Assembly (NCBI GenBank): GCA_021160625.1
Contig: JAGHCE010000235.1
Location: forward strand, 1 to 7,587
Length of the DNA: 7,587 nucleotides
Reading direction: 5' to 3'
Source of the DNA: Planctomycetota bacterium
GTDB lineage: Bacteria > Planctomycetota > DG-23 > SLPQ01
The notes under the pieces are model-generated. The model saw only the letters and a list, made by a program, of their open reading frames with translations. It did no database searches and was not told where the DNA came from. The translations under genes and the position numbers were made by a program. Positions 6,205-7,587 of the stretch are shown here, piece after piece. Every line of letters starts with the position of its first letter. Position 1 is the stretch's first letter.

Positions 6205-6857
6205 CACTGCGCCTCTCTCTTCGGCCTATCGAAGATGGGAAGTCTTACCGTGAAAATGCTGCCTCCTTCCGCGCGCTCCGCAACTTCTACCGACCCTGTG
6301 TGCGCGTCGACTATGAACTTCACGATAGCCAGCCCCAGCCCACAACCGCCGCCGCTCGTGGAAAGGCTGCGGTCGACCTGGTAGAAACGCTCGAAAATCC
6401 TGCGCCTGTCCCGGCGCAAAATGCCGATGCCGTTGTCCGAGACCTCGAACGAGACCCAGCCTTCGTCGGCGTAGGCGCAGAGGGCGATTTCCTTCCGCTC
6501 GCCCGTGTACTTGTAAGCGTTTTCGAGGAGATTCAAGAGCACCGTGATAAGCGCGCCCCTGTCAGCCCGGACGGCCGGAAGAGCGAAGGCGGCGCGGGCC
6601 TTCTGGGGCTTGTCTTGCTTGAGGTAGCACAAACCCAGGCGCAGGTGCGCCTCGGCGAGGTAGGGGCGCCGGGCTTCTTCGGCTTCGATGATTCCTTCGT
6701 AGATGCCGATGGCTGCGTCGACGTTCCCGGCGGTCTCCTCCTCGAAAATCCCCTTCTCCAGGAGCACCGAAACCTCCCCGGTTTCCTCCGCGGCGAATGC
6801 CGCTCCAAATGTCGCTGCCAGAATGACCGCAGCCACAACAATCCTTGCTTGCCGCAT
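6204..6857 (-). CDS. chimeric protein: signal peptide + TPR-like segment fused to a histidine kinase ATPase domain
   Basis: The 217-residue product has three parts. Residues 1-23 are a signal peptide (basic start, hydrophobic core, AFA-A cleavage-like end). Residues 28-91 (LLEKGIFEEETAGNVDAAI, then YLAEAHLRLGLCYLKQDKPQKARAAF) resemble TPR repeats of periplasmic proteins. Residues 92-212 are a kinase ATPase domain with N-box NLLENAYKYT (Asn113), G1 DNGIGI (141-146), F-box IFERFYQ and G2 GGGCGLGLAIV (169-179). There is no HisKA helix pair with its phospho-acceptor histidine, no HAMP and no second membrane segment. If exported, the ATPase would lie outside the cytoplasm, so the gene may be a non-functional deletion product, or an assembly join near 6584. 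AAGGAGG six bases before ATG 6857 fixes the start; ATG-type starts further upstream are unsupported. It overlaps the response regulator as TGATG, as a normal kinase-regulator pair would. Confidence 0.85.
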   Translation of the reverse strand: MRQARIVVAAVILAATFGAAFAAEETGEVSVLLEKGIFEEETAGNVDAAIGIYEGIIEAEEARRPYLAEAHLRLGLCYLKQDKPQKARAAFALPAVRADRGALITVLLNLLENAYKYTGERKEIALCAYADEGWVSFEVSDNGIGILRRDRRRIFERFYQVDRSLSTSGGGCGLGLAIVKFIVDAHTGSVEVAERAEGGSIFTVRLPIFDRPKREAQ

Positions 6858-6912
6858 AACACTCCTCCTTTCCTGGAAGAATCTACCGTCGGCGACCAAT
6901 ATACGCAAGGAG

Positions 6913-6945
6913 ATGATAGCAATTCAATGTTACGCAATTGTCACG
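6913..6945 (-). promoter_or_regulatory. PhoB-like direct-repeat box and -10 element upstream of the two-component operon
   Basis: On the minus strand CGTGACA-ATTG-CGTAACA (6945-6928) is a pair of 7-base direct repeats with a 4-base spacer, the 11-base period typical of PhoB/OmpR-family sites. Nine bases further on is TATCAT (6918-6913) as a -10 element, with no good -35, the layout of activated promoters. A start near 6906 leaves about 50 bases before ATG 6857. Autoregulation by the adjacent regulator is inference. Confidence 0.5.
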
Positions 6946-7014
6946 CCCCTTTGACTTTTCCGTCCTTTTTTCGCGACATACAGGGCGCATTATATGCAGC
7001 CTGCGGCAATCAAC

Positions 7015-7098
7015 CGGTCTTGCGAGGGCGTGCCGTGTCCCTTGATACACTGGTGGACAAGCCACCAGTGCCACATAGCAAAAGGGGGTCGAAGACTT
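7015..7098 (-). repeat. divergent copy of dispersed hairpin repeat module C, minus orientation
   Basis: Read on the minus strand it has TCTTCGACCCCCTTTTGCTATG, like the start of module C elsewhere. A perfect nine-pair hairpin CACTGGTGG-CTTGT-CCACCAGTG (7070-7048) sits where other copies have the CCACGGAC-type stem. The stem sequence is entirely different but the pairing is kept. It lies between the divergent two-component and ArsR operons. Confidence 0.65.
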
Positions 7099-7122
7099 TC
7101 TATGCAGGGCAAGTTTTTTCGC

Positions 7123-7156
7123 TTGACGAGGCTTGGGTATTTGGTAATATAGCCAA
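7123..7156 (+). promoter_or_regulatory. promoter and likely ArsR operator
   Basis: TTGACG (7123-7128) and TAATAT (7145-7150) are 16 bases apart, a good sigma-70 promoter. The palindrome TTGG-nn-ATAT-nn-CCAA (7141-7156) covers the -10, so a bound ArsR dimer would block RNA polymerase. An alternative TTGGTA-N17-TATAAT promoter (7141-7169) is possible but would leave almost no leader and remove the ribosome site. Confidence 0.65.
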
Positions 7157-7180
7157 GTCGCTTTATAATGGAGAAGCCAA

Positions 7181-7510
7181 ATGGGATATATGGACGCTGC
7201 TACATTGGCAAGGTTCCAGGCGAAAGCGCGCATATTCAAGGCGCTGGCGCATCCTACGCGGGTATTTATGGTGGACGAGCTCTCGCGCGGTGAAAGGTGC
7301 GTCTGCGAGCTGACTGAAATGGTAGGAGCGGATATGTCTACCGTGTCCAAGCACCTTTTGGTGCTTCGCTCGGCAGGCATCGTGGCGGACGAAAAACGCG
7401 GTTCGCAGGTCTTTTACCGACTCAAGATGCCTTGTGTCCTCAAGTTTTTCAAATGCGTCGGCACCGTCATAAAAGCCAATGCGGCCGAGCAGGTCAGGCT
7501 GTCACGATAG
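7181..7510 (+). CDS. ArsR/SmtB-family metalloregulatory repressor
   Basis: This 109-residue winged-helix repressor would bind its operator as a dimer and release it on binding metal or metalloid. IFKALAHPTRVFMVDEL (18-34) is the family's N-terminal signature. ERCVCEL (38-44) carries the Cys40-Val-Cys42 metal box, like ELCVCDL of arsenic-sensing ArsR though without its third nearby Cys. Residues 50-69 (ADMSTVSKHLLVLRSAGIV) form the recognition helix. Cys85 and Cys91 near the C-terminus could supply further ligands. GGAGA lies seven bases before ATG 7181. The gene is preceded by a promoter with an embedded palindrome, consistent with autorepression, and is followed after 30 bases by a ferredoxin-like gene in the same direction. 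The inducer (arsenite, another thiophilic metal or a thiol signal) cannot be told from sequence. Confidence 0.95.
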   Translation: MGYMDAATLARFQAKARIFKALAHPTRVFMVDELSRGERCVCELTEMVGADMSTVSKHLLVLRSAGIVADEKRGSQVFYRLKMPCVLKFFKCVGTVIKANAAEQVRLSR

Positions 7511-7540
7511 GCTTTGGACAGGAAAGGCAGGTAAAGAACA

Positions 7541-7587
7541 ATGGCGTGGTTAACCGGTTATCCAAGGGAAAAGGTCGATTGGGCCCC
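7541..7587 (+). CDS. start of a small ferredoxin-like protein, cut by right edge
   Basis: Only 15 full codons are visible: MAWLTGYPREKVDWA followed by a proline codon. The pattern 'MAW.TG.PRE...W.PT' is the usual start of small 4Fe-4S ferredoxin-family proteins found behind ArsR-type regulators in anaerobes, where a Cys-rich cluster motif follows soon after. The Cys residues lie outside the window, so this rests on resemblance of the N-terminus alone. A weak CAGG site lies nine bases before ATG 7541. The 30-base gap after the ArsR gene suggests one operon. Confidence 0.65.
   Translation, partial: MAWLTGYPREKVDWA

Noticed and set aside
6300..7313. 337-codon open frame on the plus strand
   Set aside because: It is antisense to the chimeric kinase gene, then runs through the promoter region and the ArsR start. 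No domain motif or ribosome site is seen.

Overview
The window looks like a GC-rich bacterial chromosome segment carrying several short, independently transcribed gene clusters separated by repeat-rich intergenic DNA. The response regulator, the periplasmic TPR-type sequence, the GH130 pair and the dispersed GTAGGG...CCCTAC hairpin repeats fit an environmental, probably anaerobic bacterium, perhaps of the Planctomycetota/Phycisphaerae or a related lineage. That placement is inference from resemblance; no marker gene here settles it. No insertion sequence, tRNA, rRNA or CRISPR array was seen.

Left part, minus strand. The 5' end of aroA (EPSP synthase) runs off the left edge, with a good sigma-70 promoter behind it. 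After a repeat cluster (about 340-612) comes a two-gene minus-strand unit: a 10-TM putative heavy-metal exporter (2781-1633) followed by a COG0731-type radical SAM protein with a C-terminal winged helix (1575-628). A terminator-like hairpin lies just past the radical SAM stop.

Middle, plus strand. After a second dense repeat cluster (about 3000-3234) lies a translationally coupled pair: a predicted alpha-helical, carbohydrate-associated protein with a conserved TDDNARAL motif (3271-4368) and a GH130 family beta-mannoside phosphorylase-type enzyme (4365-5327). Together they suggest cytoplasmic handling of a mannose-containing oligosaccharide.

Right part. On the minus strand a two-component operon has an OmpR/PhoB-type response regulator (6204-5500). 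Its upstream partner (6857-6204) is not a normal histidine kinase: it fuses a signal peptide and TPR-like segment directly to a kinase ATPase domain, with no phospho-acceptor histidine domain and no membrane anchor after the signal peptide. A PhoB-style direct-repeat box precedes this operon. On the plus strand, an ArsR-family repressor with a CxC metal box and a promoter-embedded palindrome starts an operon whose next gene, cut by the window edge, begins like a small 4Fe-4S ferredoxin.

The two most unusual observations are the chimeric TPR/ATPase gene and the family of dispersed hairpin repeats, whose stems change sequence between copies while base pairing is largely kept.
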